From positions 8,075,291 to 8,139,290 of the forward strand of contig NC_134173.1 in NCBI RefSeq assembly GCF_964188355.1: 64,000 nucleotides of DNA, written 5' to 3'. A program made the position numbers and the translations under genes. The first letter of the stretch is position 1. The number at the start of each line of letters is the position of its first letter. The notes beneath the pieces are model-generated. The model was not told where the DNA came from, ran no database searches, and worked only from the letters and a program-made list of their open reading frames with translations. Source of the DNA: Buteo buteo (Eukaryota > Chordata > Aves > Accipitriformes > Accipitridae). This document shows, piece after piece, positions 50,901-63,560 of this stretch.

Positions 50901-53900
50901 TAATGTAAACACAGAAAAAGTTGTAACAACAGTTGTTGCAAAATAGTTACATAGAAAAGAGACGATACACTGGCAGTAATTAACAGGTAGGAATTAGGTC
51001 AGGATTGGAAAAACAAGATGATCAGCAGGGCAGGAGAATTCTGGATGGCAGCTAATTCCCCAGTAAGGACTTCAGGAAGTAACATATCTGAATAAAAGAG
51101 ACAATTAAAATCCACTTTTAGGGTTCGGGTAAAGACAATAAAATACAGCGCATGTATACATTCAGTGTAAGGAGTAAGCATTACAGAGTTAGCATTGAAA
51201 ATCTCTATCATCATAAATTCCCTTCTTCCTTTAATATCTTAGGGTCAGCCTACTGTTTCCAAAACCTTCTTAAAGCAAGTCTGTATTTCCTTTTTTTTCC
51301 TTCTTTTTTTTATTTCTTCTTTTGCCAGCTGCTTCATTCATACCTCCTACACACTAAGGGCTCCCCCTGTACACAAATTCCCATAATGCAGTCGGGTGGA
51401 GAAAACACAGGAGCTGAAAGAGGATTTTTTCAGTCAGTCCTACGTCAGGTCTTTAATGTTTGTTGTCTAAAGTTCTTTTGCCAGTGCAAAAACATCAAAA
51501 TACTGTCAAAACCGTAATCTTCCTGGCTGGCACAGGTCACGAGAGCACGTTTGACGTAAGTAAGCTTTAACTATCACACTCAGAGCTAAACAGCAAAGCT
51601 TAACAACACTTTCCAATGCAAAAATTATTTACTGCATTTTGTTCCCACATGACCTTTTCCAGACTCAATACTAGACAAGCTCCAGGTCATGCTGTGCAGA
51701 AGCTTAAGATGTTAGTACCCCACCGGTCTGTTCTTCCCCAACAACAAAGTCAGCAAAAGGGCAAAGCTGACCGAGTAAGAAGTTCGGCTGCTCAGCGTCA
51801 GCCCACCGCCACTGGTGCTGTAAGCCTGAGATTTCCCACTGATGCAGCCAAGGTGCAGACACATGGTCCCATTTTGTAGTGGGGGCAGTTACCTCCCAGT
51901 TGGAGAAGTCAGCTAGGGACTCAAAATTGCTGCCTAAAAATTCATTACAGGTCTTCTTTCAATGGTATAACAGAAATCCTCAAGTTAACAAAATGGTCTT
52001 GCGAAGAAATTTTCAGGCTGCATAGCGTCCTACTAAAAAGCATATCCCTTGACTTTCAGTATTATCTCACCACTTTCAAGCCAGCTGGATGACCTCACAG
52101 AAAGTCAAATGCACACATGTGAGACTTGTCAGGATTTATTTTAGGTATTTATGCACTATGAAACAGAGTTACCAATACCTGCTTTCCAAGACATCGTTTT
52201 GCTCTTTGGATTGCACAGGATATAATAGCGGTAATGAATGGAAGAACACAGGTTGTTTCTATCCCAGGATTTATCCCTGCTCGCTTCGACCTTATTGTGC
52301 TCTTCAGACAAAGTGATAACCTGAAGAGAAATGACCAGAGCTTTTTGGAGCACAGCAATGCCATCTCAAACAATCCTCTGTCAGACCTTGGCATGCCCCC
52401 TCTCCTGTATTCTCTCCTGAATTCAGCAGGAGGCTTCCAATATGACAACTGATCTACTAGACTTCCTACTGAACAAGCCAGAGCTTTATATTGGATAAGC
52501 CACTTTAAAGGTAGCTGTGAGGAGCTTGCCAGCCATGAGCTGCATGCAGATGAAAGTGAATAATGCAACATGCAGCATGCAGCAATATTCTGCCAGTACT
52601 GATTCCATCTACACAACAAATACTCATCATGTGCACATAGACGGCAACCGAATCAATTACAATCTTTCAAGAAGGATAAAAACAAAGACCTATGTTTTCA
52701 AAGCAAATGTCACCAAAACAGCTAAAAAAGACAAAAGCCAGATAAAAATATGAATAGAAAAGATCTCTTGATTACTCTTCTCATTGTAAACCGCATGGTG
52801 AGGGTTTTTTCTCCTGTTTGAAGGGTCACAATAAAAAGTCTGAAGTAAAAACCATGTTTAAGTTTTCATCTTTGAAAGGATCTGCTCTTGGTAAGAAAAG
52901 AGCTGATAATATTTTAACACACAGGGATCAAACTAGCAGTGCCACTCACTATCAGAAAGTGAAATACATTTGAAGCATGCTATTTTCAAGTTTTCTTGCC
53001 ATAAAGAATAACGAGCTTTCTAGTGAAGCTAGGAAAAATAAATACTTACTAATAAAAACACAGAAATGTCAGATGACTCCTTCCTGGTGGGAAAAAACAA
53101 TGCACTAGCCCACATTTACTGCTTTTCCCTTATTTCTGAAAGACAAGTTCCTTCAACATATAGTGGCAGTACAGCTTCTACCACTTAAATACATTTGATA
53201 ATTGAGACGCAGAATACACATACAAAGTATGTATTTAATCTACGCTCTCAGGGGAAGAAAGCGTAGATACAGAATGCGCAATCAAACATCTAAGACCTGC
53301 CAGATTAAAACAATGAGATACACATTGAGTCTCACAATCTTTTCATTATGTAGTATATCAAGCAGTGCTGCTGCAAACTGCTTATACTGAAGAAAAAAAA
53401 ATCTGTTTTATCTTCAAGCCTCCATTCTCACTTACCTACGCAGATTAAAACAAGCAAGCAGACATATATGCTAAAACACAATTAAATAATTAACTCAGTT
53501 CACGCCTTCTACTCATTCCCTGCTCCCAAAGCAGCTTCTGCAGCAGCTGGTAGCACCCCCTTTGGCTTGTGGACTGAATTAAGAAGGTGCTCCTTCAGAA
53601 GGAACCAAGACCACCTCCAGGTTAGTGGTACTTGCAGGTCTTGTGCCCCACAGTGGCCATGTCCATCTTAGTCCAAAAATTTGTCTTAGCTTTCAGGAAA
53701 ATGTATTGTAGTCCTGTTTAAATACTGTTAGTTGCTAGTTTTATTCAGCGTGGAACTGAACAGAAGTAGTCAAGTCGATGTTTGAATGTACTATTTATAG
53801 GCTGCCAATCAACCTTTCTGCAATTCTAATATAAATAAAAGACACCAGAATATATAAGTAATGTTTAGGTATTATCATAATCATTATGCATTAAGTTTAT

Positions 53901-54961
53901 TAATTAGGGAAAGTATGAACATCCTTTTCACAATTTAAGGCAAAGCTGACCAAAGTCAATTTTTACCGCTACAGTTAGTTATTGATGAAATATTGCTATG
54001 CTGTGAGAAAAAAACAGAAGTCGGACAAGTTTGAACTCTTCTCCACCAAACACCACCTCCCTTTGCAAAGACAGTTTCAAGATGTCCAGATATGTCTAAA
54101 AAATCATACCACAAATTGAAATAGTTGTTTTTCTCAGTTTCAGTGAGATTTCTAGAGTCCATCAGGCAGGATATGGCTGTGAATCATGGTCTTACAACAT
54201 GAAAACTAAAAAGTCAGTCACAAAGAAGACTAGAGCAGACATGCATTTTGAAAAATGCCTTTCATTATGCCATTTTCCTCTGATCTTTATTATATTTGCC
54301 TACACCTTAACAAAAGCCACAGAAATATGTGAAGTAATATGAATTCATGATGAAGGAAGTGGAGGGAGATGAGTGAATTTAGCTGCTGTTGTTCACAACT
54401 GCAAAGAACAGCAGTCTCTCCTCCCTATTCAGTGCCTCTCTGGAATGGAAAAATCTGTCTCTAATTTTCCATTTACCTTCAGTGGTAGATTAGAAAACAT
54501 TCCCAAGTGGAATTGTAAATCTTTGACCGCACTCCTTACGAAAGCTAAGATTTTTGGTTTCTTTCAAAAATGAGTTACCCATGTTTACAGTGCAGAGATT
54601 TGATTTTGTCACATTCTAGTATGTGCCTAATCTGAGGTATTTAGAGATTGTGTAACAGGAATTAGCAAATTTCAAAATAATGATGAGCATGAGTTCCTAA
54701 ATGAATCAAATGCTCAGCTTCATGAAATCATTTTGTAAGCTATAGCTTGCTAGCACTGCCAAAGGCTGATTCTTTTCTCAAAGGCATCACACACCCTCAC
54801 ACACTCCCTTTCCAGCAGAAAATTATAAGATTTGCTTGCACATAAGGAAGGGTCACTGTGCAATTTCCTTTTACTATAATTTGAAATCCTGCAAATATAA
54901 TTTCTCATCATACTCTAGGGAACATAACAGTTTTGGCAAATTACAAAGAAAAGGTAGAGCT

Positions 54962-55010
54962 GAAAAAAAAAACCAAAAAAAACCCCCAACAAACCCAAAC
55001 CCCACACTAA
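54962..55010. repeat. A/C-rich low-complexity tract
   Basis: Runs of A alternate with runs of C (AAAAAAAAAACC, AAAAAAAACCCCC, CAAACCCAAACCCC). Chance frames on both strands cross it. It resembles the G/T-rich patch at 15.7 kb on the opposite strand. Confidence 0.75.
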
Positions 55011-58000
55011 TTTCTGCAAAGCAGTTTTCTGTGTTTTCTCCTAAAAAGGCAGTAACTACCACCAGGCTGGTTTGAGATATTTGGGTTTTAGTGAAAGAAA
55101 CAAAGTTTTACAAATAAATATCCCAAGAATATTTTGGGGTCAGAATAGTTGACATTCTTCCCAAACCCACATATTGAATTTTGGAATCATACCTCCTATA
55201 CATCAACTTTTCTTTGCTTGTCTACTGAAGCATAAAAATTACATAGTCATTCTAAAGCTTAAGTTATCACTATGCATAGAAATTAATAATACTGATTCAT
55301 AAGAAGCTTTAGCTTACATTCACAAACTTATAAGGAAGCCTGTTCTCTATTTTTGAATGTCTGTCCTGAAAGACCTAAATACTATGTTTCAACAACACTT
55401 TACAAACAATCAGAAGTTGTTCATTCTAAATGACTTCCAAATAATTACTCAACAGCCAGCTAGTTATTCTAGCATAGGACGCTGTAACTCACTGTTTTTA
55501 GTGAGTAAATCACTTCAGTGACTACAACAATCAGAACTCCCCTGGGCAAGAGGGTTATGCTGATTTTGTTATCTATCAGAAACTGCATTTTTGGCAGGTT
55601 AAAACTGAGAGAGAAGGTACAACCCAGCAAATATGGCCGAGTATCAAACCGTAGGACAGGATGTTCTGCTCAGATTTCTTGTTCTTCTTAAAGGAACGAG
55701 GAACATCAAGTAACAAAGTCAAAAGATATTTGTAGATGCATACATGCTGGGCATCTTATGTCTTTTGAACACACAGGAAAGCAAATGCTTTAGAAAATGC
55801 TGGTGCAGCTCATCCTGTTTAAGGCAAGTATATGCTGCTGTCTGCTGTTTTGGCATCCAAAGGCTCTTGATGCCTTTCCTCAGAAGTCATGTTTATGAGA
55901 ATAACTTGTCCAACAGTCATGCTGTTGGGCAGCGAGGTCATTTCTGTGTGTTAGGGTTTCAGTACTTTTTCTGGAAATTTTTCCCCATTGTATACTACAT
56001 ACAACACAGAAAAATGTGATGTGTGTCCAGTCGGTGGGGAGGGTGGGCTCTGTGGTATTTCCTCCTGTTCTGGTCTCTTCAGCAGTTAAAGTGGGCACAC
56101 ACTGCAACTCCATTCCTACCTATGTGTGGGTTTCCTCCTAAAAGAATCAGGACAACCAAGAGGATAGCTATATGGTTAGGTGTCAATCCAAAGAAATGCA
56201 CCAAGAAACTAAAACTGAAAGCTTGTCACAGAACAGACTTCTCTGGGATGATAATCGTGAGTACCAAGTGAGCACCTGGTAAGCTTGCTCACTGTAGGAT
56301 CCTCTGAATCCATGCCTATTTTGCACACATACCTAAAGTGGGAATGATGTTGGTTACACGTAACTTTTCGCTTTGAAATGGTGCTGGAGGCATGTGCAAT
56401 AACTGTCAGTTATACCTGCAGACAATTGCTAAAAATAAGAGATGAAGTGGACTTCTGGCAAGTAGGCTAGGTAATAATCTTGCCTGTACATTTGTGAGAC
56501 CTTTCAGGCAGCACAAGTTTTTCTGCAATTGCTTTGCATCATTGATTCTTACATACAGTATGCAAGAAAACCAGCTAGATTTCTAACTATTCTATCCAGA
56601 ACTATTCTGTCCAGAAACCTCCGTCTTTGGAGGAAGGCTGAATTACTAATGACACATATTAGCATTATTTGCCCTTTAACTCGGGCTTCTTCTAACTCTT
56701 CTGATTTGCTTTGTTTGTTGCATCTCCTGCAAGGAATACTAGTTCAGATTACCCCAGGGTTCTCCTTGCTCAAGAATTTGTATAGAAGTTTGAGCTGCTT
56801 TGTAGACCTTTAGACCTTGTTTACAATATTCAATCTTTCAAGCAGAACCCCAAACTTTGGAAAAACATGCTTCAGCGCTGTAGTTTAGGAGAACATAAAA
56901 CTACCATAAGCCCATATGTGAGAACTGAGAGTGAAGCCAACAATAATGACAAAGAGCTTCACAGTAATAGGATGCCAACATTTTTCTTGATGCAAGCACG
57001 TATAACCTCTGGATCCTAGAATTATGTTCCATTTCCGTTACTCCTGCTTTACATCTTTGTACAGGACAGTTAGTCAATGGTCTATAAACCATTAAAATGA
57101 GGGATAGTCAGACATTCAGGAAATGGATGGCATCTCGTGCTACACAGTGAAGACGACTGATCTTTCTGCAGGGTTTCAGGAGTTTCCAAGTCTTTTTGGA
57201 CCTAATTTGGACTCTTTCATTGGTGGAGGTACATTATTAAAATTTTAAACTTCTGCTTCCTTTCCGCACCCCTGCTTGTTTCAGATGAATGTGGGGCAGG
57301 AGGAGCACTGCCTACAATATTGAAGATGCACTTTCCCCCCACCCCACTTCAGTCAACACACCAAGATCCTCTGCTTTGTTCCATTTCTTTCCTAAAAATT
57401 CCTGAGATTCTGTGTGCTTTTTTTGGCTGTGGCTGAGCTCTGAACTGATCTTTTTGCAGAAAATATTTTCTTCCATTGTGTTTCAGGGTGTCAGAGCCCG
57501 TTTCACCCTGCCCACAAGTGCCTTGTACAGAGCGCTGCAAAACAGGAGAGTGGGGAAGGGCAACGTGTATCTCTGGATGGGCAGCTGTTTCATTTCCTTA
57601 AAGAAGAAGAAAAACCAGTGTTTCAAAAACCTTCCCTGAAGGCAGAAACCCTGTTTTTGTTCTCCTGGCTATAGGGAAGAAAACAGTGCTGGTGTACAAG
57701 CCATGCCTCACTCGGAGGCCATTCTTCCCTCAAAAGACCCCCTCTGCAATGTGATGTTTCTGACCACGGTCAAAATTTCTCCTCACCCACCCCAGTGAAA
57801 ATGTGGACCCACTCCACTGTTTACTGATGGGACGTTGTGGCATTACGTGACACAGTTTTAGAAACGCAGGATAAAATACTCGGAGCTTCCTTTTCATGAC
57901 TCCTTCCTTTGCAACGTGTTTCCTTTAGCAGCAGGCAGAGTACAGAAGGATGGCGGATCAGATACAAGAGCCAGGTGATCCCCGGGCTGATGAGGGGGTT

Positions 58001-59750
58001 TGCACTGTCATTGCAGGCACCAGTGAGTGACTGAATGCCTGGCATTTCAGAAAGAAGCCTGACTCTTCTTTTCTTCCCTTGCATTTGAAGGAACTTCACC
58101 GTATTTGACAGGTCTTAAAACTGTGCATATCTGCTGCCATGTAAGAAGCTTGCCTCTAATTTAGATAGATACAGTAGATAAATATTACCTCAGTAGGGTT
58201 TACTAAAAGTCTTTCTTAAATCAACAACTATGCAGCGTAGTTAGAACTATATGCATGCAGAGCAATTTTAGGCTTTTTGACATCTTCACAAAGCCAGTGG
58301 TGGATACCCATTTTCAGACTCTGAGAATGATTACATGATATCTTGGCAGGCCAAGATGACAGTATGCAGCTGGTAAGCTGTTTCTAGCTGTCATAATAGG
58401 TAGTGTTTGAAAAGGAAAAAACAAAGGCTTGCTTTAATGAGGCCTACAGCAGCAGCAAACTGAAGTTATAAACACATTTGCTGCTATTTTGAAATTTTCA
58501 GTGAACTTTTTTCTTACTTTACATTCCTTTTTTAAACACATTTTGCTGTCTGCCTTTTTAACTTCAGCCACTGCTGTGTGCCGTCTTGTGTAAAACTTGC
58601 TGGGAGAGATTTAAGGGTTATTTTTTGTTTGTTTGTTTTTGGGGTGTTCTTTTTTATCTCTATCCCATGTCTCCTTTGAATTTTTCCTTGAAGAAAGAAA
58701 CTGTTTCCTCTAAATACAACCATTTGGTTGAGTGTAAAAGTGTTAATTGGGGCATTTATTTACTCTGCCGAATTAAATTCCACAGTGATTCTACACAGAG
58801 CTTCAGCAAATCCAGTATTTTTTCTTCTGAAAGCCTATGCAGGTGGCGTCAGTACTGGATATTCTGTTTACAAATCATTAATGAAGTGATTGTGGCTTTT
58901 TTCATTTGCTCACACTTTTGAACTGCTCAGAGCGACACATTCCTAAATAGGGAACACAAGAGTAGAGAGAAGCACACAATAGCCTTATTATGGGGGCCAC
59001 ACAAACACTGGTAGTGCTGAGGGTTTATATTAACCCAATCAATTAAAGATGTACGGAAAGAGTTCAGCTAGTAGGGGACTGGGAAAAAACGGTACACAGC
59101 AATGAGTTGCTAGGCATGCTAATCTGGACTCTGAAATTTTCGCTTAGTGCTATATCTGAGCTTTCTTCCTGCACAATAAAAGGTCCCTTTCAAAGCTGAG
59201 AGTCCTTAGCAGTGCAACCATTGGAAGTCACTGCATTCTCTGAATGAAATAAATGCCTTGCTTTAATTTCTGTAAGGCTTGTGTAAATTTCCTTCAGTAC
59301 TAAACCATTAGAATTCCGAAGGAAAAATGCATATATTAGGCTATACTGTATCCCTATTGTGCACTAAACATCAACTCATGCTACTGATATGGAGTTTAAA
59401 AGCTTAAATAAAGTGCGGAGCTCCTGCTGGGCAAACAAGCTGAACTGGCCCAATGAAGTAACCTTTTTGTTAAGAATTCTCATTTGAATAAACAGCATGG
59501 TAGAACTGCTGAATGCAGATGGCTTAAGTGTTTGAGTTTCTTCTGGAAGAAAAAATAAGTTTTAGTAGTGTTATTCTTTCATGAACTAAATCATATTTTA
59601 TGAAGGACAAGTTCCCCAATTTCTCACAGATTGTATGGTAGAAATGAAAAGAGTTAGTAGCTACCTGGCTCTTTTTGAAGGCTGAATCAAGACAAAACAA
59701 ATACACAGGTTTTATTCTGTAATTCTCCTCTTGTATGCTTGTCTATGCAA

Positions 59751-59779
59751 ACACACATACACACACACACATGCATGCA
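59751..59779. repeat. (CA)n microsatellite, short and interrupted
   Basis: ACACACATACACACACACACA followed by ATGCATGC, an alternating purine-pyrimidine tract of nearly 30 bases. Such DNA is length-variable and can adopt Z-form; no function is implied. Confidence 0.8.
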
Positions 59780-61124
59780 GAAAGACATGGCTCTGAAAGC
59801 TATGTAAGGTCTCCAAGGGGTAAGTGAAAGCCCTGTGCTTACATTATTTTTGTGTTCTGCACTCATCTGTGATACTTTTTGAATTGAACGCAATATCATG
59901 AGCTTATCAAGAGCTACAAAGACTTAGCACAGCACACAGTCTGTCTTATAATAGATGCTTTGCTTCAACTTTTATTGCATTCGCTGTCATTTGCTAGGTA
60001 GATATTTTCCCTCCTGTCAGCAGAATGCTGGTCCTGTTTGCCTCCTTCATCTCTGAAAGTGAGCAGGTGGTGGGACACTCTACTGATCGTGCAAAGAGCT
60101 CATAGTGCCATGGCAGTTGGAATATAACAACTGAGAGATACAAACATTAATTTGGGATACCACTTAATGGGATGCCATTGTGCAAAAGAAATTGAGAGTT
60201 GACTGCGCTCAGCTGTCAAATAGATACCCCATTCTCTGCATCTTTTATAGGAGGTGAATAAGCTATTAAGTGTTGTGTGAAGCATCAACCAGCTATTTCT
60301 ACAGGCTTTTTCCTCCTATACTATAAGAACTGCACCGGTTTTAATTGTTACTGTTGGATATGTTTTCTTGAAGAGATATTTCTCTGATCTGAGATAATCT
60401 GAACAGAAGCTTGTGCAAGAATGTGTGAAAGATGCTGAAATGATTATTTAGCTCCATAAAGTGACTAATGGGCAAATATGAAAGACTGGGGAGGGGTGAA
60501 ACAATAAAAACATCTGTCAAAAACATATCTTTGAAAGGATCTGCTGAATATAGACAATGTCTTCTACTGAAAAAAAAAAGATGGGGAATTTTCAAAAGTT
60601 GTGGAGAAGAGAGGGAAAATTGTCAAGAGTCAATCAGGTAATCTGATTACTTTTATACCAGGAAAGACTTTCTAATAATCAACATCTGTAAAACCACACA
60701 TCTGCATGTTGGAAAAGAAGAATGGGTACTGTGCACCAAAACTCTTAAGACAGAACTTTTCTCTAGATGTTTTGTTGCCGTTTGATCCCATAAAGGTGAG
60801 GTAAATTTCAACCATGTTGTAAATAGCACTAGTCTTTATTTAATTGTTATTTTTCTGTTGATCTCATAGCACTTTAAATAGTTCTGTAGGTCTATGTATT
60901 TGAACTCTATATGTAATATTTTTTTCTGTTACTTTTCTACAGAAAATAGTACATACGTGCTAATTGCAGTTGTTGGACTGCATATACAAAGAAGACATGC
61001 AGTTATGTCACTAGCCACATGGAATAGTCTGTAAGCAGGGAAAGATCTCTAAGGCCAGAAGAAAAACTTCTGACGAAAACTCTATCTTGATTTTTCTCAT
61101 GAGAGTGTCTGTTTTCCTTCCCAA

Positions 61125-61134
61125 TTTTTTTTTT
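61125..61134. repeat. T10 run abutting the CR1 breakpoint
   Basis: Ten T in plus sense, so A10 in the sense of the CR1 copy, separated from the last recognisable CR1 codons by about six bases. It may be chance, a captured tail, or a trace of the event that cut the element. Confidence 0.7.
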
Positions 61135-61144
61135 AACTGTTCGC

Positions 61145-62422
61145 TCATACTGAGCTTGTTGTCCACCAGGACCCCCAGGTCCCTTTCGCAGAGCTGCTCC
61201 CCAGCCGGGTAGATCCCAGCCTGTGCTGCACTCCAGGATTATGTTTTACCAAGTGCAAGACCTTACATTCATCTTTGTTGAACTTCATAATGTTCTTGTT
61301 GGCCCACTCTTCCAGCCTATCCAGGACTTCCTTCAGCATGGCTCTCCCTTTCAAAGCATCCACTTCCCCACTCAGTTTGGTATCATCAGCAAACTTTGTC
61401 AGGGTGCACTTGATCCCATCATTCAGACCACTTATGAAGATAATAAACAGCGTTGGGCCCAATATCAATTCCTGGGGGACCCCACCTGTGACAAGCTGCC
61501 AGTTTAAAAAGGAGCTATTCACCACCACCTTCTGGGTGCAGCCTGTCAGCCAGTTCCCCACTCACCGCACAGCCCACTTGACTAGACCGTAACACATCAG
61601 TTTCTCTAGGAGGAGGCTATGGGAAACCATATTGAAAGCCTTGGAGAAATCCAGGTAGACAATGTCCACCACTCGCCTCACATCAACCAAGTAGGTTACT
61701 TTGTCATCGAAGACAATCAGGTTTGTCAAGCACAATTTGCCTTTGTTGAATCCATCCTGGTTATTCCCAATGACGTGCTTCATTTGACTTGTGATAGCCC
61801 CCAGGAGGATTTGTTATGTAACTTTCCCAGGGACTGAAGTAAGACTGATGGGCCTATAGTTTCCTAAATCTTCCTTTAAGCCCTTCTTGTAGATGGGGGT
61901 GACATTAGCCTTCTTCCAGTCTCCTGGGATGTCCCCTGATCTCCAAGACTTCTCAAAGATTATGGAGAGCAGCCTCACATCAGCCAGCTCTCTTAACACC
62001 CTCAGGTGAGTATTTTCAGGGCCCATTGATTTGTAGGTGTCAAGCTCCTGTTATAGTTCACATACCAACTCCTTTTTCACTGACAGTGGGTCTGTGTTTG
62101 CAACAACCTGGATTTTTGTTCCCAAGGCCTGGGGTCCAACAGTGCTGGTAAAGACAGAGGTGAAGAAAGTGTTGAGAACCTCTGCCTCTTCAGCATTGCT
62201 GGTGACAAATTCACCTCTCCTGTTTAACAGTGGGCCAATATTTTCCTTCTGTTTCTGCTTGTTGTTTATGCACCTGAAGAACCCTTCCTTGTAGTTTTTA
62301 ACATCTCTGGCAAATTTCAATCCAAGCTGAGCTTTTGGTTTTCTAACTGCATCTCTGCATGCCCTGGCAATGCCCTCATAGTTCTCAGTGGATATTCGTC
62401 TGCTTTTCCATCTCTCATACAC
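61145..62422 (-). pseudogene. Reverse-transcriptase part of CR1 ORF2, degenerate
   Basis: Four successive open segments share one reading frame: 62,422-62,051, 62,026-61,814, 61,783-61,562 and 61,561-61,145. They are separated only by in-frame stops (two TAA and a TGA), so this region has suffered point nonsense changes but no net frameshift. The TGA at 61,562-61,564 stands before VGNWLTG, where the family usually has tryptophan, consistent with a TGG to TGA change. The FADD catalytic box is intact. The leftmost part covers the fingers/palm start (MGPENTH...GDIPGDWKKANVTPIYKKG). The thumb and C-terminal region are absent. Confidence 0.88.
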
Positions 62423-62672
62423 TTGTCTTTTGGTTTTAGCAGACTCAGAAGCTTGCAGTTAAGCCAAGGGGGTCTCTTGCTCTGCTTACTTCTCACTCAC
62501 TACTTGCACTCACTAGCTCCTTTAGCGTCCATGGAAGCTTCCCACGCAATCCCTCCCAAATGAGCTGTAAGCTCATTCAAAAATCTAAAACCTTAGGACT
62601 AACCTTCAGCGTGCTCAGCAGGATCCTAAACTCCACAATATTGTGATCCCTGCAGCCAAGGCTATCACTAAC

Positions 62673-63428
62673 CTAGCTATTACAAAGCAGGTTTTCTTGG
62701 TTTGTGAGTAGCAAGTCCAGCAGTGCCTCATTCCTGGTTGGTACCTCTAACATTTGTATGAGGAAGCAGTCCTCTATGCATTCCAGGAACATGATGGATG
62801 ACATGTGAGTTACTGTATTGTTCTTCCAACAAGTGTCTGGGTAGTTGAAGTCACCCAAAAGAACCAGGTTCTGTTGACTCGGAGCCTTCTTAAGTGACCC
62901 AAATATTGCTTCATTGGCCTTATCATCTTGGTTTGGAGGTCAGTAGCAGATGTCTACTGTAAGGTCCCCCTTGGAGACGACCCCTCTGATCTTGACCCAG
63001 AGGCATTCAATAGAGCTTCCACAATCACCGTAGTTGACTTCTATACATTCAAGGTTCTCCTTAAAATAGAGTGCAACTCCTCCTCCTCTTCTTCTTCCCT
63101 GCCCTGCCTGTCTTTACAAAACAGTCTATAGCCATCCATCATGATCCTTCCGTCATGTAAGTTGTCCCACCATGTTTCAGTTACTCCTATGATATCATAG
63201 CTTTCTGACTGGGTGCGGAGCTCCAGTTCCTCCTGTTTGTTCCCCAGGCTGCGTGCATTTGGTATATATACACTTGAGGTGGTTGGTCTCCTGGTTCTCA
63301 TCTTGGGAGGCAGCTAAGGAACATTTGCTGTTACTCTGGTTGGCCTGGCTTATTGCCCAGTTGGTTGCAATGGTTTGAGCCTTGCCACTTTGGACCATCC
63401 CCCCCAAGTCCTTTAGTTTAAAGCCCAC
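62673..63428 (-). pseudogene. Endonuclease part of CR1 ORF2, frameshifted
   Basis: The apurinic/apyrimidinic-type endonuclease is split over frames. The leading peptide (MGFKLKDLGGMVQ..., from 63,428) is in one frame. NARSLGNKQEELE to the purine-tract codons is in a second frame. GDFNYPDTCW onward returns to the first. The first switch falls near 63,255, where an extra base in CATTTGG is the likely cause. The second lies in a GAA/GAG tract (63,077-63,097): after it, the alternative frame reads GGVALYFKENLECI, which is the family pattern, while the open frame reads a run of glutamates. The catalytic E (in TETWWD) and the GDFN box remain. The domain is recognisable but not translatable as one protein. 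Confidence 0.88.
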
Positions 63429-63560
63429 CTCATCAAGTTGGCCAGCCTGCTGCCAAAGGTGCCCTTGCCTTTGGCTACACAGTTTATCGGAGAGGTCTTT
63501 CTAGATGCCATCCTGCCTGCCTCCTCTCCTGAACTGAAGTCAGCCCCAAGCTCCTTCAAG

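Larger units (their letters stand above)
47901..61120. other. Long non-coding stretch, no gene recognised
   Basis: About 13 kb. The largest frame is 52,149-52,619 (minus, 156 codons), overlapped by a 72-codon plus-strand frame at 52,234-52,452; neither resembles a known protein. An A/C-rich low-complexity tract (54,962-55,010), a T-rich tract (58,618-58,652) and a CA tract (59,751-59,779) occur. Segments around 52,100-52,470, 51,600-51,880 and 57,250-58,100 are less AT-rich but unassigned. Confidence 0.5.
61135..63560 (-). mobile_element. CR1 LINE, ORF2-bearing, truncated and inactive
   Basis: A chicken-repeat-1 type non-LTR retrotransposon read on the minus strand. ORF2 order is endonuclease then reverse transcriptase. 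Endonuclease landmarks: NARSLGNKQEELE (about 63,220-63,258), VTETWWD with the catalytic glutamate at 63,176-63,178, and MGDFNYPDTCW from 62,858 downward. Reverse-transcriptase landmarks: NYRPISLTSVPGK near 61,830-61,870, YLDFSKAFN near 61,640, GVPQE...LGP and the catalytic FADDTKL (FADD at 61,382-61,393). The copy stops after the DNKLSMSEQ-like segment, so the C-terminal part of ORF2 and the 3' UTR are missing. It carries in-frame stops at 61,562-61,564, 61,814-61,816 and 62,051-62,053 and frameshifts near 63,255, 63,077-63,097 and within 62,423-62,672, so it cannot be active. The left border is sharp; the right border is uncertain and CR1-like sequence may extend to about 63,800. Confidence 0.93.

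Noticed and set aside
57950..58024. Short ORF with strong start context (AGGATGG), reading MADQIQEPGDPRADEG and onward
   Set aside because: It has only 24 codons with no family, conservation or transcript evidence, so it can be chance.
61223..62294. Plus-strand frames of 70-105 codons at 61.2-62.3 kb
   Set aside because: They are antisense shadows of the minus-strand CR1 ORF2.
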